This document shows, in pieces, positions 32,229-42,185 of a stretch of 64,000 nt of DNA (positions within the stretch are counted from its first letter, which is position 1; each line of letters starts with the position of its first letter). The position numbers and the translations under genes are program-made. Under the pieces are notes generated by a model, which did not search any database, was not told where the DNA came from, and was given only the letters and a program-made list of their open reading frames with translations. The stretch is from positions 2,542,001 through 2,606,000 of the forward strand of contig NZ_CP119106.1 of the NCBI RefSeq assembly GCF_029643425.1. The letters run 5' to 3'. Source of the stretch: Isoptericola sp. AK164. Lineage in GTDB: Bacteria; Actinomycetota; Actinomycetes; Actinomycetales; Cellulomonadaceae.

Positions 32229-32877
32229 CCCGCACCGTCTGGACGACCTCGGGGCTCTCGGGGTCCTTCTCGATCTTGGAGCGCAGCCGCTGGACGTGGA
32301 CGTTCACCAGGCGGGTGTCCGCGCTGTGGCGGTAGCCCCACACCTTCTCCAGCAGCACCTCGCGGGTGAACACCTGCCAGGGCTTGCGCGCGAGCTCGAC
32401 GAGCAGGTCGAACTCGAGCGGCGTCAGGCTGATGCGCTCGCCGTCGCGGGTGACCGCGTGGCCGGTGACGTCGATCTCCACGTCACCGATCTTGAGGCGC
32501 TCGGGGCCGGGCTCGTCGGAGCGGCGCAGCCGCGCACGGACGCGGGCGACCAGCTCCTTGGGCTTGAACGGCTTGGTCACGTAGTCGTCGGCACCGGACT
32601 CCAGGCCGAGGACGACGTCGACCGTGTCCGTCTTGGCGGTGAGCATGATGATGGGCACGCCCGACTCGCCGCGGATCTCCCGGGCGATCTCGATGCCGTC
32701 CTTGCCGGGCAGCATCAGGTCGAGCAGCACCAGGTCGGGCTGCAGGGAGCGAAACATGCCGATCGCCTCGTCGCCGTCGGCGCAGAAGCTCGTCTCGAAC
32801 CCCTCCGACTCCAGGACGATGCCGATCATCTCGGACAGCGCAGTGTCGTCGTCGACCACCAGGACACGGGACCTCAT
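32197..32877 (-). CDS. mtrA: Response regulator MtrA
   Basis: OmpR/PhoB-type transcription factor, 226 residues. The receiver domain has acidic VLVVDDDTALSEM, phosphoacceptor Asp in PDLVLLDLMLPGKDG and the conserved Lys in YVTKPFKPKELVARVRARL. A winged-helix DNA-binding domain contains LTPLEFDLLVELARKPWQVF and TRLVNVHVQRLRSKIEKDPE. ATG 32877 gives the standard family N-terminus; the open frame extends 11 codons further without support. Heads the mtrA-mtrB-lpqB operon. Confidence 0.97.
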   Translation of the reverse strand: MRSRVLVVDDDTALSEMIGIVLESEGFETSFCADGDEAIGMFRSLQPDLVLLDLMLPGKDGIEIAREIRGESGVPIIMLTAKTDTVDVVLGLESGADDYVTKPFKPKELVARVRARLRRSDEPGPERLKIGDVEIDVTGHAVTRDGERISLTPLEFDLLVELARKPWQVFTREVLLEKVWGYRHSADTRLVNVHVQRLRSKIEKDPESPEVVQTVRGVGYKAGAAR

Positions 32878-32939
32878 GGGCACAGTCTGCCAGGTGGGGC
32901 GGACATGCACGTCCGGGCGCGCCCGGGGGACCCGGGGAG

Positions 32940-32949
32940 GTTATAGGGT
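32940..32949. promoter_or_regulatory. Overlapping divergent -10 elements (mtrA / membrane protein)
   Basis: GTTATAGGGT holds TAGGGT on the plus strand (32944-32949) and TATAAC on the minus strand (32945-32940); they share two bases. Predicted leaders are about 40 bases (plus) and about 55 bases (mtrA). Confidence 0.5.
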
Positions 32950-32993
32950 CGGTGGCGGTCCCGCACCGCCCGTGTCTCGCCCGAGGAGTCCGC

Positions 32994-34175
32994 ATGAGCT
33001 CGCCCGACCAGCCGACCCCGCCCTCCGGCTGGGGGGAGGCTCCGCGCCCGCCCGCCTACGGGCAGTACGGCCCGGGGCAGTACGGCGGCGGGTCCGGCGG
33101 CGGCCCCGCCGGCGGAGGACCGGCCACGCCGCCCTCGCCCTACGGCCCCGCGGCGAGCAAGCCGGGCGTGGTGCCCCTGCGCCCGCTCTCCCTCGGCGAG
33201 GTGTTCGACGGCTCGTTCTCCTCGGTCCGGCACAACCCGGGCGTGATGCTCGGCCTGGTCACGCTCGTCGTCGTCGTCGCCACGCTGGTGGCCGTCGTGC
33301 TGGCCCAGGTCGCCGTGCCGTGGCTCACCGGCCTGTTCTCGTCGGCGCCGCTCGACGACCCCGAGGTCGGGATGCTGTTCCCCGACGCCGGCGCCATGGC
33401 GCAGGTCGTCTCGATCTCGCTGGCGATGTCGCTGACCCTCGTGATCGCCCAGCCGATCGCCGAGGGGATCGTCACCGTCTCGGTCAGCCAGTCGGTCATC
33501 GGCCGCAAGCTCTCGGTCGGCGAGGTCTCGGCCCGGGTCCGTCCGCGCCTCGGCGTCCTGATCGGCTGGATGCTGCTGCGCACCGTGGGCCTCTTCGTGG
33601 GCTACACGGCGGCCGTCGTGCTGGTCGTCCTGGTCGTGGCCGGCACCAACGCCGCCACCGGCTCCACGGCCGCCACCGTGCTCGTGGCGATCCTGGGCGT
33701 CGTCGCCGTCGTGGCCGCCGCGCTGTGGCTGTGGGTCCGGCTGCTGCTCGTCGCCCCCGCGCTCGTCCTCGAGGGCCGCGGGCTGGGCAGCACCCTCGCC
33801 CGGGCCTGGCGGCTCACCCGCGGCAACTACTGGCGCATCCTCGGCACGATCCTGCTGGCGAGCATCATCGCCGGGCTGGCCGGCCAGGTCGTCGGCGTCC
33901 CCCTCGCCTTCGCCGGGCAGGCCGTCGACGGCACGGCGGTGTTCGGCTGGGGCTACCTCGTGGCGTCGATCGTCGCGTCGGTCCTGACCACGCTCATCTA
34001 CCTGATCTTCGTCTCCGGCGTGGTGGCGCTGGTCTACACCGACGTCCGCATGCGCCGCGAGGGCCTGGACGTGCGCCTGGCGCAGGCCGCCGAGCGGGCG
34101 GCCGCGGAGCAGGCCGGCCCCGCCGGGCCCACGGCGCCGGGACCGCCGCCGACCGGATCCGCCCCGCAGTGGTGA
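32994..34175 (+). CDS. Membrane protein, glycerophosphodiesterase membrane-domain-like
   Basis: 393 residues. The cytosolic N-terminus is Pro/Gly/Tyr-rich (AYGQYGPGQYGGGSGG), followed by RPLSLGEVFDGSFSSVRHNP and about six membrane helices, with the typical LVAPALVLEGRGLGSTLARA and WRLTRGNYWRILGTILL. This resembles the GPDPase membrane domain/DUF7544-type family without the phosphodiesterase. ATG 32994 has GAGGAG upstream. It is first in a tightly coupled operon that runs to the DUF58 gene. Confidence 0.8.
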   Translation: MSSPDQPTPPSGWGEAPRPPAYGQYGPGQYGGGSGGGPAGGGPATPPSPYGPAASKPGVVPLRPLSLGEVFDGSFSSVRHNPGVMLGLVTLVVVVATLVAVVLAQVAVPWLTGLFSSAPLDDPEVGMLFPDAGAMAQVVSISLAMSLTLVIAQPIAEGIVTVSVSQSVIGRKLSVGEVSARVRPRLGVLIGWMLLRTVGLFVGYTAAVVLVVLVVAGTNAATGSTAATVLVAILGVVAVVAAALWLWVRLLLVAPALVLEGRGLGSTLARAWRLTRGNYWRILGTILLASIIAGLAGQVVGVPLAFAGQAVDGTAVFGWGYLVASIVASVLTTLIYLIFVSGVVALVYTDVRMRREGLDVRLAQAAERAAAEQAGPAGPTAPGPPPTGSAPQW

Positions 34176-34825
34176 CCACGCGCGCGGCCGCGGTGCTCGC
34201 CGAGGTCCCCGTCGACCCCGACCGGGAGACGGCGCGCCGCTGGCTCGTCGAGGAGCTCGCCCGGCCCGAGTACGCGCAGGACGAGTCGTGGCTGATGCGC
34301 CTGCTGGACTGGTTCCTGGGGCTCTTCGACGGACTCGGCACCGTCGACGGCGACCCCCTCGTGCTGGCCGCCCTCGTCGTCGGCGTCCTCGCCGTCGTGG
34401 CGGCGCTGGCGTGGTGGATCTCCGGTCCCGTCCGGCTGCGGCGTCGTGCGCAGGCCCGGTCCGTCGTCGTGCACGACGACGACCCGCGCACCGCCGCCGA
34501 GATGCGCGCCGCGGCCGACGCGGCCGCCGCACGCCAGGACTGGGCCACGGCGGTGCTGGAGCGATTCCGCGCCGTGGTCCGCGACCTCGAGGAACGAGCC
34601 GTGCTCGACGAGCGGCCCGGCCGCACCGCCCAGGAGGCCGCCCGCGACGCCGGCGCGCGCGTGCCGCAGATCGCCGACCCGCTGCGGGCGGCCGCCCGGC
34701 TGTTCGACGGCGTCTGCTACGGGCACCGCCCGGCCGGCCCCGGGGACGACGACCGGCTGCGCGCCCTGGAGGAGCAGGCGGCCGCCGCGCGACCCGCGAC
34801 CCCGGCGACGGCGGACGCCCCGTGA
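34172..34825 (+). CDS. DUF4129 domain protein
   Basis: 217 residues. N-terminal ETARRWLVEELARPEYAQDE, then one or two membrane helices (VLAALVVGVLAVVAALAWWI) and a cytosolic C-terminal DUF4129 domain (WATAVLERFRAVVRDLEERA, TAQEAARDAGARVPQIADPL, ARLFDGVCYGHRPAGPGDDD). DUF4129 is often the C-terminal part of transglutaminase-like membrane proteins; here it stands alone. GTG 34172 overlaps the previous stop (GTGA), indicating coupling. Confidence 0.87.
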   Translation: MTTRAAAVLAEVPVDPDRETARRWLVEELARPEYAQDESWLMRLLDWFLGLFDGLGTVDGDPLVLAALVVGVLAVVAALAWWISGPVRLRRRAQARSVVVHDDDPRTAAEMRAAADAAAARQDWATAVLERFRAVVRDLEERAVLDERPGRTAQEAARDAGARVPQIADPLRAAARLFDGVCYGHRPAGPGDDDRLRALEEQAAAARPATPATADAP

Positions 34826-36059
34826 GCGCCCCCACCACCGAGGCCACCGGCACCTGGACGGCGAGCGCCACCGGGGACGGCACCACGTTCGCCTCGCGCA
34901 GCCGCCGACGCTGGCGCACCGTGCGCTGGGCGCTGCTCGTCCTGGTCAGCCTGGCCGCGCTCGTCGCGCTGCTGGCCGTCCTGCGGCCCCCGACCTCCAC
35001 CACGCCGTACGACACCGGCAACACCCGGGACGACGGTTCGCGCGCGCTGGCCCAGGTGCTCGCGCGCCAGGGCGTCACCGTCCAGCAGGTCGACCGGGTC
35101 GCCGACGCCGTCGCCGCCGCCGGACCCGGCACGACGCTGCTCGTGCCGCCGTCTCCCTACCTGCTGGCCCAGCAGGCCGAGGCGCTCGCCGGGACCGAGG
35201 CCGACGTCGTCGTCGCCGACGCCGGGCACGACCTGCTGGACGCCGTCTCCGCGGGCCGGATCGGACGTGCCGAGCGCGGGACCACGCCGCCGACCCCCGT
35301 CCCGCCGGACTGCGAGCTGCCCGCCGCCGTCGCCGCCGGCGCCTCGCTCCTCGAACCCGGTCTGGAGGCGCTGTCCGACGGGGTGACCACGTGCTGGCCC
35401 GGTCGGATGTCGAACACGGCGGCGCTCGCGACGACCGAGCAGGACGGGCGCACCGTCACGGCGGTGCACGACGCGGCGTTCCTGCGCAACGGCGACGTGC
35501 TCACCGAGGGCAACGCCGCGCTCGCGCTGCACCTGCTCGGTCAGCACCGCCGGCTCGTCTGGCTCGTCCAGGACCCCGGCGACCTCAGCGCGACCGACCT
35601 GGACGCGCCGTCCGGCCCCGGCTCCCCCGGCGAGTCCGCCGGACTGGCCGACCTGCTGCCGCCGTGGTTCGGCGCCGTGGCCTGGTGGGCCCTGCTCGTG
35701 GCGGTCGTCGCCGCGCTGTGGCGAGTGCGTCGCCTGGGCCCGCTCGTGGCCGAGGACCTGCCCGTCGTCGTGCCCGCCGCCGAGTCCACGCGCGGTCGTG
35801 GCCGGCTGTACCGGCGCGCGCGCTCGCGCGGCCATGCCGCCGCCGGCCTGCGCGCCGCGGCTGCCGCCCGCGTCGCCCACCGGCTCGGGTTGCCCCGCTC
35901 GGCCGACCGCGCCACCGTGGTCGACGCCGTGGTCCGCGCCACGGGCGGCGACCCGCACACCGTCACCGACCTGCTGTACGGACCACCCCCGGCCGACGAC
36001 GTGGCGCTCACCGAGCTCGCCCGCCGGCTCGACACCCTGGAGAGCGAGGTTCACCGACC

Positions 36060-36063
<4 letters not shown>
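34822..36063 (+). CDS. DUF4350 domain membrane protein
   Basis: 413 residues. One membrane helix near 34-53 (ALLVLVSLAALVALLAVLRP), then the DUF4350 region TPYDTGNTRDDGSRALAQVL and an extracytosolic domain resembling a GATase-like fold. A second helix follows near 290 (WALLVAVVAALWRVRRLGPL) and then a cytosolic helical tail (DRATVVDAVVRATGGD). It overlaps both neighbours by GTGA four-base junctions. Function unknown; part of the MoxR-DUF58 module. Confidence 0.87.
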
Positions 36064-37241
<1,178 letters not shown>

Positions 37242-37242
37242 C

Positions 37243-38613
37243 ATGGTGCTGACCTGGCGGGCCGTCGTCCTGGCGGCCCTCGGCGCGGTGCCGGTGGCGC
37301 TCTGGCCGGTGCCCGGCGTCGTGCTGGTCTGGGCGCTGGTCGTCGTGGGGGTGTGCTGCCTCGACGTCGCGCTCGCCGCCTCCCCGCGACAGGTCGCCCT
37401 GCAGCGCTCCGTACCCACCGCCGTGCGGCTGGGCACCCCGGTCGACTCCCGGCTCGTGGTCACCAACGCCGCCCGTCGCCGGCTGCGCGCCGTCGTCCGG
37501 GACGCCTGGCCGCCGTCGCTGGCCGCGGAGGCCCACGACGCCGGTCGCCGTGCGCACGACGACCCGGCGGCCCCGGTCCGCGCGGCCCGGCACACCGTCG
37601 ACCTGGCCCCCGGGGACGCGGTGCGCCTGCGCACGCCGCTGCTGCCCACCCGCCGCGGTGACCGGTCGGCGGGACCGGTCACGGTGCGCACGCTCGGCCC
37701 GCTGCGCGTGGCCGGCCGCCAGGCGTCGATCCCCGTCGGCGGTCGCCTGCGCGTGCTGCCGGAGTTCACCGCGCGACGCCACCTGCCCAGCCGCCTGGCG
37801 CGGCTGCGCGAGATGGACGGCCGCGCCGCCGTCCAGGTACGCGGCGAGGGCACGGAGTTCGACTCGCTGCGCGAGTACGTCGTCGGCGACGACGTCCGCT
37901 CCATCGACTGGCGCGCCACGGCCCGGCGCGGCGACGTCGTCGTGCGCACCTGGCGTCCGGAGCGCGACCGGCGCGTCGTCGTCGTGCTGGACACCGGACG
38001 CACCTCCGCGGCGCGGATCGGCACGGTGGACGACGGCGCGGTCAACGTCGGCGGCACCCGGCTCGAGGCGAGCGTGGAGGCGGCGCTCCTGCTCGGCACG
38101 CTGGCCGACCGCGCCGGCGACCGCGTCCAGGTGCTGGCCTACGACCGGGCGGTGCGCGCCCGGGTCGCCGGCGCCTCCGGCCCGCGGCTCCTGCCCGCGA
38201 TGGCCGACGCCCTCGCCGCCGTCGAGCCGGTGCTGCTGGAGACCGACTGGACGGGCCTGGTCGGGCAGGTCCGCGCCCGGGTCTCGCAGCGCTCGCTGGT
38301 CGTCCTGCTCACCTCGCTGGACCCCGCAGCCGTCGAGACGGGTCTGCTGCCCGTGATCGACGGGCTCGCCGAGACCCACCAGGTCGTGGTGGCCGCCGTC
38401 AGCGACGCCGAGGTGGCGGCGCTCGGGGCGGGCCGGGAGTCGGTCGAGGATGTCTACGACGCGGCGGCCGCCGCGCGGGGCGATCTGGACCGGTCCGCGG
38501 TGGCGGCGGTGCTGCGCCGCCACGGCGCCGAGGTGGTCGAGGCGCTGCCGGACGAGCTGGCGCCACGGCTGGCGGACACCTACCTCGCGCTCAAGGCCGC
38601 CGGTCGGCTCTGA
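37243..38613 (+). CDS. DUF58 domain membrane-anchored protein
   Basis: 456 residues. Two N-terminal helices (about 5-45), a beta-rich region, and the DUF58 signature EFDSLREYVVGDDVRSIDWR followed by VVVVLDTGRTSAARIG in a von Willebrand-like domain. It is the usual partner of MoxR and lies one base after that gene. A 64-bp palindromic element follows the stop and separates it from the convergent SpoIIM gene. Confidence 0.92.
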   Translation: MVLTWRAVVLAALGAVPVALWPVPGVVLVWALVVVGVCCLDVALAASPRQVALQRSVPTAVRLGTPVDSRLVVTNAARRRLRAVVRDAWPPSLAAEAHDAGRRAHDDPAAPVRAARHTVDLAPGDAVRLRTPLLPTRRGDRSAGPVTVRTLGPLRVAGRQASIPVGGRLRVLPEFTARRHLPSRLARLREMDGRAAVQVRGEGTEFDSLREYVVGDDVRSIDWRATARRGDVVVRTWRPERDRRVVVVLDTGRTSAARIGTVDDGAVNVGGTRLEASVEAALLLGTLADRAGDRVQVLAYDRAVRARVAGASGPRLLPAMADALAAVEPVLLETDWTGLVGQVRARVSQRSLVVLLTSLDPAAVETGLLPVIDGLAETHQVVVAAVSDAEVAALGAGRESVEDVYDAAAAARGDLDRSAVAAVLRRHGAEVVEALPDELAPRLADTYLALKAAGRL

Positions 38614-38626
38614 CTCCCTGCCACCC

Positions 38627-38690
38627 CGCTGTGGGCATGGAATCTGCAAGTGTTCTTCGACGGCCACCTGCAGATTTCATACCCACAGCG
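38627..38690. repeat. 64-bp palindromic element, copy 2 (diverged)
   Basis: Same length and outer sequence as 15733-15796: CGCTGTGGGCATGGAATCTG on the left and CAGATTTCATACCCACAGCG on the right. The arms carry about three mismatches over the outer 24 bp and the centre has changed. It lies 13 bases after the DUF58 stop, between convergent genes, and is followed by degenerate GCTGGGTG-type units (38689-38730). Confidence 0.8.
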
Positions 38691-38731
38691 CTGGGTGAAC
38701 GCTGGGTGCACGCTGATGAGCGCTGGCTGGG

Positions 38732-39721
38732 TCAGCCGGCGGTGGGCAGCACGGCACCGGCGCGGTCGGCGTCCAGGTCGCCGGTCTCCCCCGCGGCCGC
38801 GGCACGCCGGCCCAGCACGAGGGCGTAGGCGAGGAACGCGGCGAGGGCGAACGCGCCGATCACGATCTTGAGCCACCACGGCAGCGCCGAGCCGGTCACG
38901 AAGCCCTCGACCAGGCCGGACAGCGCCAGCGCACCCACCAGGCCGACGGCCACGGTCACCAGCGAGCGCCCCTCGGCGGCCAGCGCGGTGCCGCGCCGGC
39001 GCGGACCCGGGTCGACCCACGTCCAGAACAGCTTCAGACCGGCGGCCCCGGCGACGAAGATGCTGGTCAGCTCCAGCAGCCCGTGCGGGGCGATGAGCTG
39101 GCCGAAGAGCGCGAGCTCGCCGTGGGCGGCCATCATGCCGCCGGTGGCGCCGATCTGGACGGCGTTGTTGAGCAGGACGTACACGGGGAAGACCCCCGTG
39201 ATGCCGGTGGCGATCATCTGGGCGGCGATCCAGGCGTTGTTGGTCCACACCATCGCCGCGAAGGACGCCTGCGGGTCGTAGTAGGAGGCGAACGCCTCGT
39301 CGACGTACTGCTGGCGCTCCGAGGGCGTGCCCATCGCGGCGAGCGCGTCGGGGTCGACGGCGACCCAGACCCCCGCCGTGACGGCCACGGCGAGGAAGGC
39401 GACCGTCACCCCGAGGATCCACCACCGGATGCGGTACAGGGCCGCGGGGACGGTGACGACGGTGAACCGGACCACGTCGGACCAGGCGGGCTCGTGCGCG
39501 CCGGTGATCTTGGTCCGCGCCCGGGCGAGCAGCTCGGAGAGCCGGGTGACGGTCGCCGGGTCCGGGGCCGTCGATCGCACCGTCGACAGGTGGGTGGCCA
39601 CGGCCTGGTACAGGCGGACGATCTCGTCGGCCTCGGCACCGTCGAGCCGGCGCCGCTTCGTCAGCTCCGTCAGGCGGTCCCACTCCGGGCGGTGCACGGC
39701 GGTGAAGGCGTCCAGGTCCAC
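38732..39721 (-). CDS. Stage II sporulation protein M (SpoIIM) family membrane protein
   Basis: 329 residues: a cytosolic helical N-terminus (FTAVHRPEWDRLTELTKRRR) followed by about six helices (including RIRWWILGVTVAFLAVAVTA and LVTVAVGLVGALALSGLVEG), with the family region AFASYYDPQASFAAMVWTNN. In non-sporulating actinobacteria SpoIIM homologues sit beside RDD and MoxR-DUF58 genes, as here; the role is unknown. GTG 39721 gives the family N-terminus and follows a CAGGGT hexamer by seven bases. Confidence 0.88.
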   Translation of the reverse strand: MDLDAFTAVHRPEWDRLTELTKRRRLDGAEADEIVRLYQAVATHLSTVRSTAPDPATVTRLSELLARARTKITGAHEPAWSDVVRFTVVTVPAALYRIRWWILGVTVAFLAVAVTAGVWVAVDPDALAAMGTPSERQQYVDEAFASYYDPQASFAAMVWTNNAWIAAQMIATGITGVFPVYVLLNNAVQIGATGGMMAAHGELALFGQLIAPHGLLELTSIFVAGAAGLKLFWTWVDPGPRRRGTALAAEGRSLVTVAVGLVGALALSGLVEGFVTGSALPWWLKIVIGAFALAAFLAYALVLGRRAAAAGETGDLDADRAGAVLPTAG

Positions 39722-39727
39722 GGCGGC

Positions 39728-39734
39728 TACCCTG
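39728..39734. promoter_or_regulatory. Shared -10 element of the divergent SpoIIM and RDD genes
   Basis: TACCCTG reads TACCCT on the plus strand (39728-39733) and CAGGGT on the minus strand (39734-39729). The plus-strand hexamer lies seven bases before GTG 39741, and the minus-strand one seven bases before GTG 39721. Confidence 0.45.
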
Positions 39735-39770
39735 CCACATGTGACGACGCACCGAACGGACGGAGGCACC

Positions 39771-40604
39771 GTGACCGACGGCATCCTCATCGGCGAAGGC
39801 GTGGTGCTGGACGCCCGTCCGGCCTCCTTCGCCTCGCGGTCGGCGGGCGCGCTGATCGACGTCGCCGTGACCGTCGCCGGGTTCGTCCTGGCGTTCTGGC
39901 TGTTCGCGGGCGTCCTGGTCTGGCAGACGGACGTCGTGGCCGGGACGCAGTGGGGGCGCGCCGCCCTGATCGCCGTCCTCGTCCTGCTGCTCGTCGTGCT
40001 GCCGACGACCGTCGAGACGCTCACGCGGGGGCGCTCGCTCGGCAAGCTCGCCGCGGGCCTGCGCGTGGTGCGCGACGACGGCGGCCCGGTCCGGGTGCGC
40101 CACGCCCTGGTGCGGGCGTTGGTGGGGGTCTTCGAGATCTGGCTGACGGCGGGGGCCGGCGCGGTCGTCACGTCGCTGGCGAACCCGCGCGGCAAGCGGC
40201 TGGGCGACGTCCTGGCGGGCACCTACGCGGTGCGGGTCCGCGGTGCGCGCGGCTGGGAGCAGCCGCTGATGATGTCCCCGGCCCTGGCGACCTGGGCGCG
40301 GACGGCCGACATCCGCCGGCTGCCGGACGGCCTGGCGCTGCGCACGCGGCAGGTACTCGACCGCGCACCACGGCTGGCTCCGGCGTCGCGGGCGCGTCTG
40401 ACGGACGAGCTGGCCGCCCAGGTGGAGGCCTACGTGGCCCCCGGGCCGCCGTCGGGCACGCCCGCCGAGACGTTCCTGCACGCGGTGCTGCACGAGCGTC
40501 GCGACCGGGAGCTGGCCCGGGGCCGCAGCGAGCGCGAGCGCGCGCTGCGCCAGGCCGAGTCGCTGCACCGCCTGCCCTACGGGATCGCCGACCCGCGCGA
40601 CTGA
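39771..40604 (+). CDS. RDD family membrane protein
   Basis: 277 residues. The RDD motif is visible: FASRSAGALIDVAVTVAGF (Arg and Asp in helix 1) and later NPRGKRLGDVLAGTYAVRVR (second Asp). There are two or three helices and a long, basic helical cytosolic tail ending ERERALRQAESLHRLPYGIA. GTG 39771 has GGAGG at good spacing. GTG 39741, ten codons earlier, fits a leaderless start from the shared -10. The last 28 bases overlap the convergent tetR-family gene. Confidence 0.87.
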   Translation: MTDGILIGEGVVLDARPASFASRSAGALIDVAVTVAGFVLAFWLFAGVLVWQTDVVAGTQWGRAALIAVLVLLLVVLPTTVETLTRGRSLGKLAAGLRVVRDDGGPVRVRHALVRALVGVFEIWLTAGAGAVVTSLANPRGKRLGDVLAGTYAVRVRGARGWEQPLMMSPALATWARTADIRRLPDGLALRTRQVLDRAPRLAPASRARLTDELAAQVEAYVAPGPPSGTPAETFLHAVLHERRDRELARGRSERERALRQAESLHRLPYGIADPRD

Positions 40605-41194
40605 GTCCCGGCGCCCGGCCGGGCGGGGGTGCGCAGCGCCTCGACGCCGGCCCGCACGAACGCCGCGAGGTCGTCGTCGCCGTCGCTCGCGTCCCAGGCC
40701 TCCGCCGCCGCCGCGAGCATCGCGGCCACCGCGCGTCCGCGGACCCGCGCGGCGAAGGCGTCGGCCCCGCAGCCCCCTCGCTCGGCGGCCCCCAGGGCGT
40801 CGCCGAGCTCGGAGACGGCCTGCTCGAACACGGTGCGCAGCGCCGGGGTGGCCCGCAGCAGCCGCATCTTGCGCAGCCAGGCCTGCGCCGTCGGGCCCCC
40901 GCGGCGCCAGCCGTGCGCCGCCGGTCCCGCGAGCGCCGCCTCGACGGCGTCCACCGCCCCCACGACGGCAGCGTGGCGGAGCAGGTCCGCGAGGAAGGCG
41001 TCGTCCGCCTCGTCGTGGACGACGAGCATCTCCTTGGTGCCGAAGTGCCGGTAGACCGTGCGTTCGGCGACCTGGGCCGCGGCGGCCACCTGGGCCACGG
41101 ACACGGCGTCGAAACCGTGCTGCTCGAAGAGGTCGAGAGCGACCTGCTGGACGTGCCGCATCGTCGACCGACGGCGCCGCTCGCGCAGATCCAT
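40577..41194 (-). CDS. TetR family transcriptional regulator of the adjacent ABC exporter
   Basis: 205 residues. The N-terminal HTH is typical: MRHVQQVALDLFEQHGFDAV, VAQVAAAAQVAERTVYRHFG, TKEMLVVHDEADDAF. The C-terminal ligand domain is helical and unassigned. ATG 41194 has GGAGGAG upstream. It is divergent from an ABC exporter with a 79-base gap that contains a 26-bp palindrome, so local repression of both is likely. Its 3' end overlaps the RDD gene by 28 bases. Confidence 0.9.
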   Translation of the reverse strand: MDLRERRRRSTMRHVQQVALDLFEQHGFDAVSVAQVAAAAQVAERTVYRHFGTKEMLVVHDEADDAFLADLLRHAAVVGAVDAVEAALAGPAAHGWRRGGPTAQAWLRKMRLLRATPALRTVFEQAVSELGDALGAAERGGCGADAFAARVRGRAVAAMLAAAAEAWDASDGDDDLAAFVRAGVEALRTPARPGAGTQSRGSAIP

Positions 41195-41231
41195 GCTCCT
41201 CCCGTCTCGCAGACCGTAGACGACAAGAGTA

Positions 41232-41257
41232 CAGTCACTGCCAACTGGCAGCGACTG
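41232..41257. promoter_or_regulatory. Predicted TetR-type operator palindrome
   Basis: CAGTCACTGCCA, centre AC, TGGCAGCGACTG: 12-bp arms with one mismatch. It overlaps a plus-strand -10-like TACAGT (41230-41235) of the ABC exporter and a minus-strand TTGGCA that could be the regulator's -35. Repressor binding would block both genes. Confidence 0.65.
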
Positions 41258-41273
41258 ACACTGGAGTACCGGC

Positions 41274-42181
<908 letters not shown>

Positions 42182-42185
<4 letters not shown>

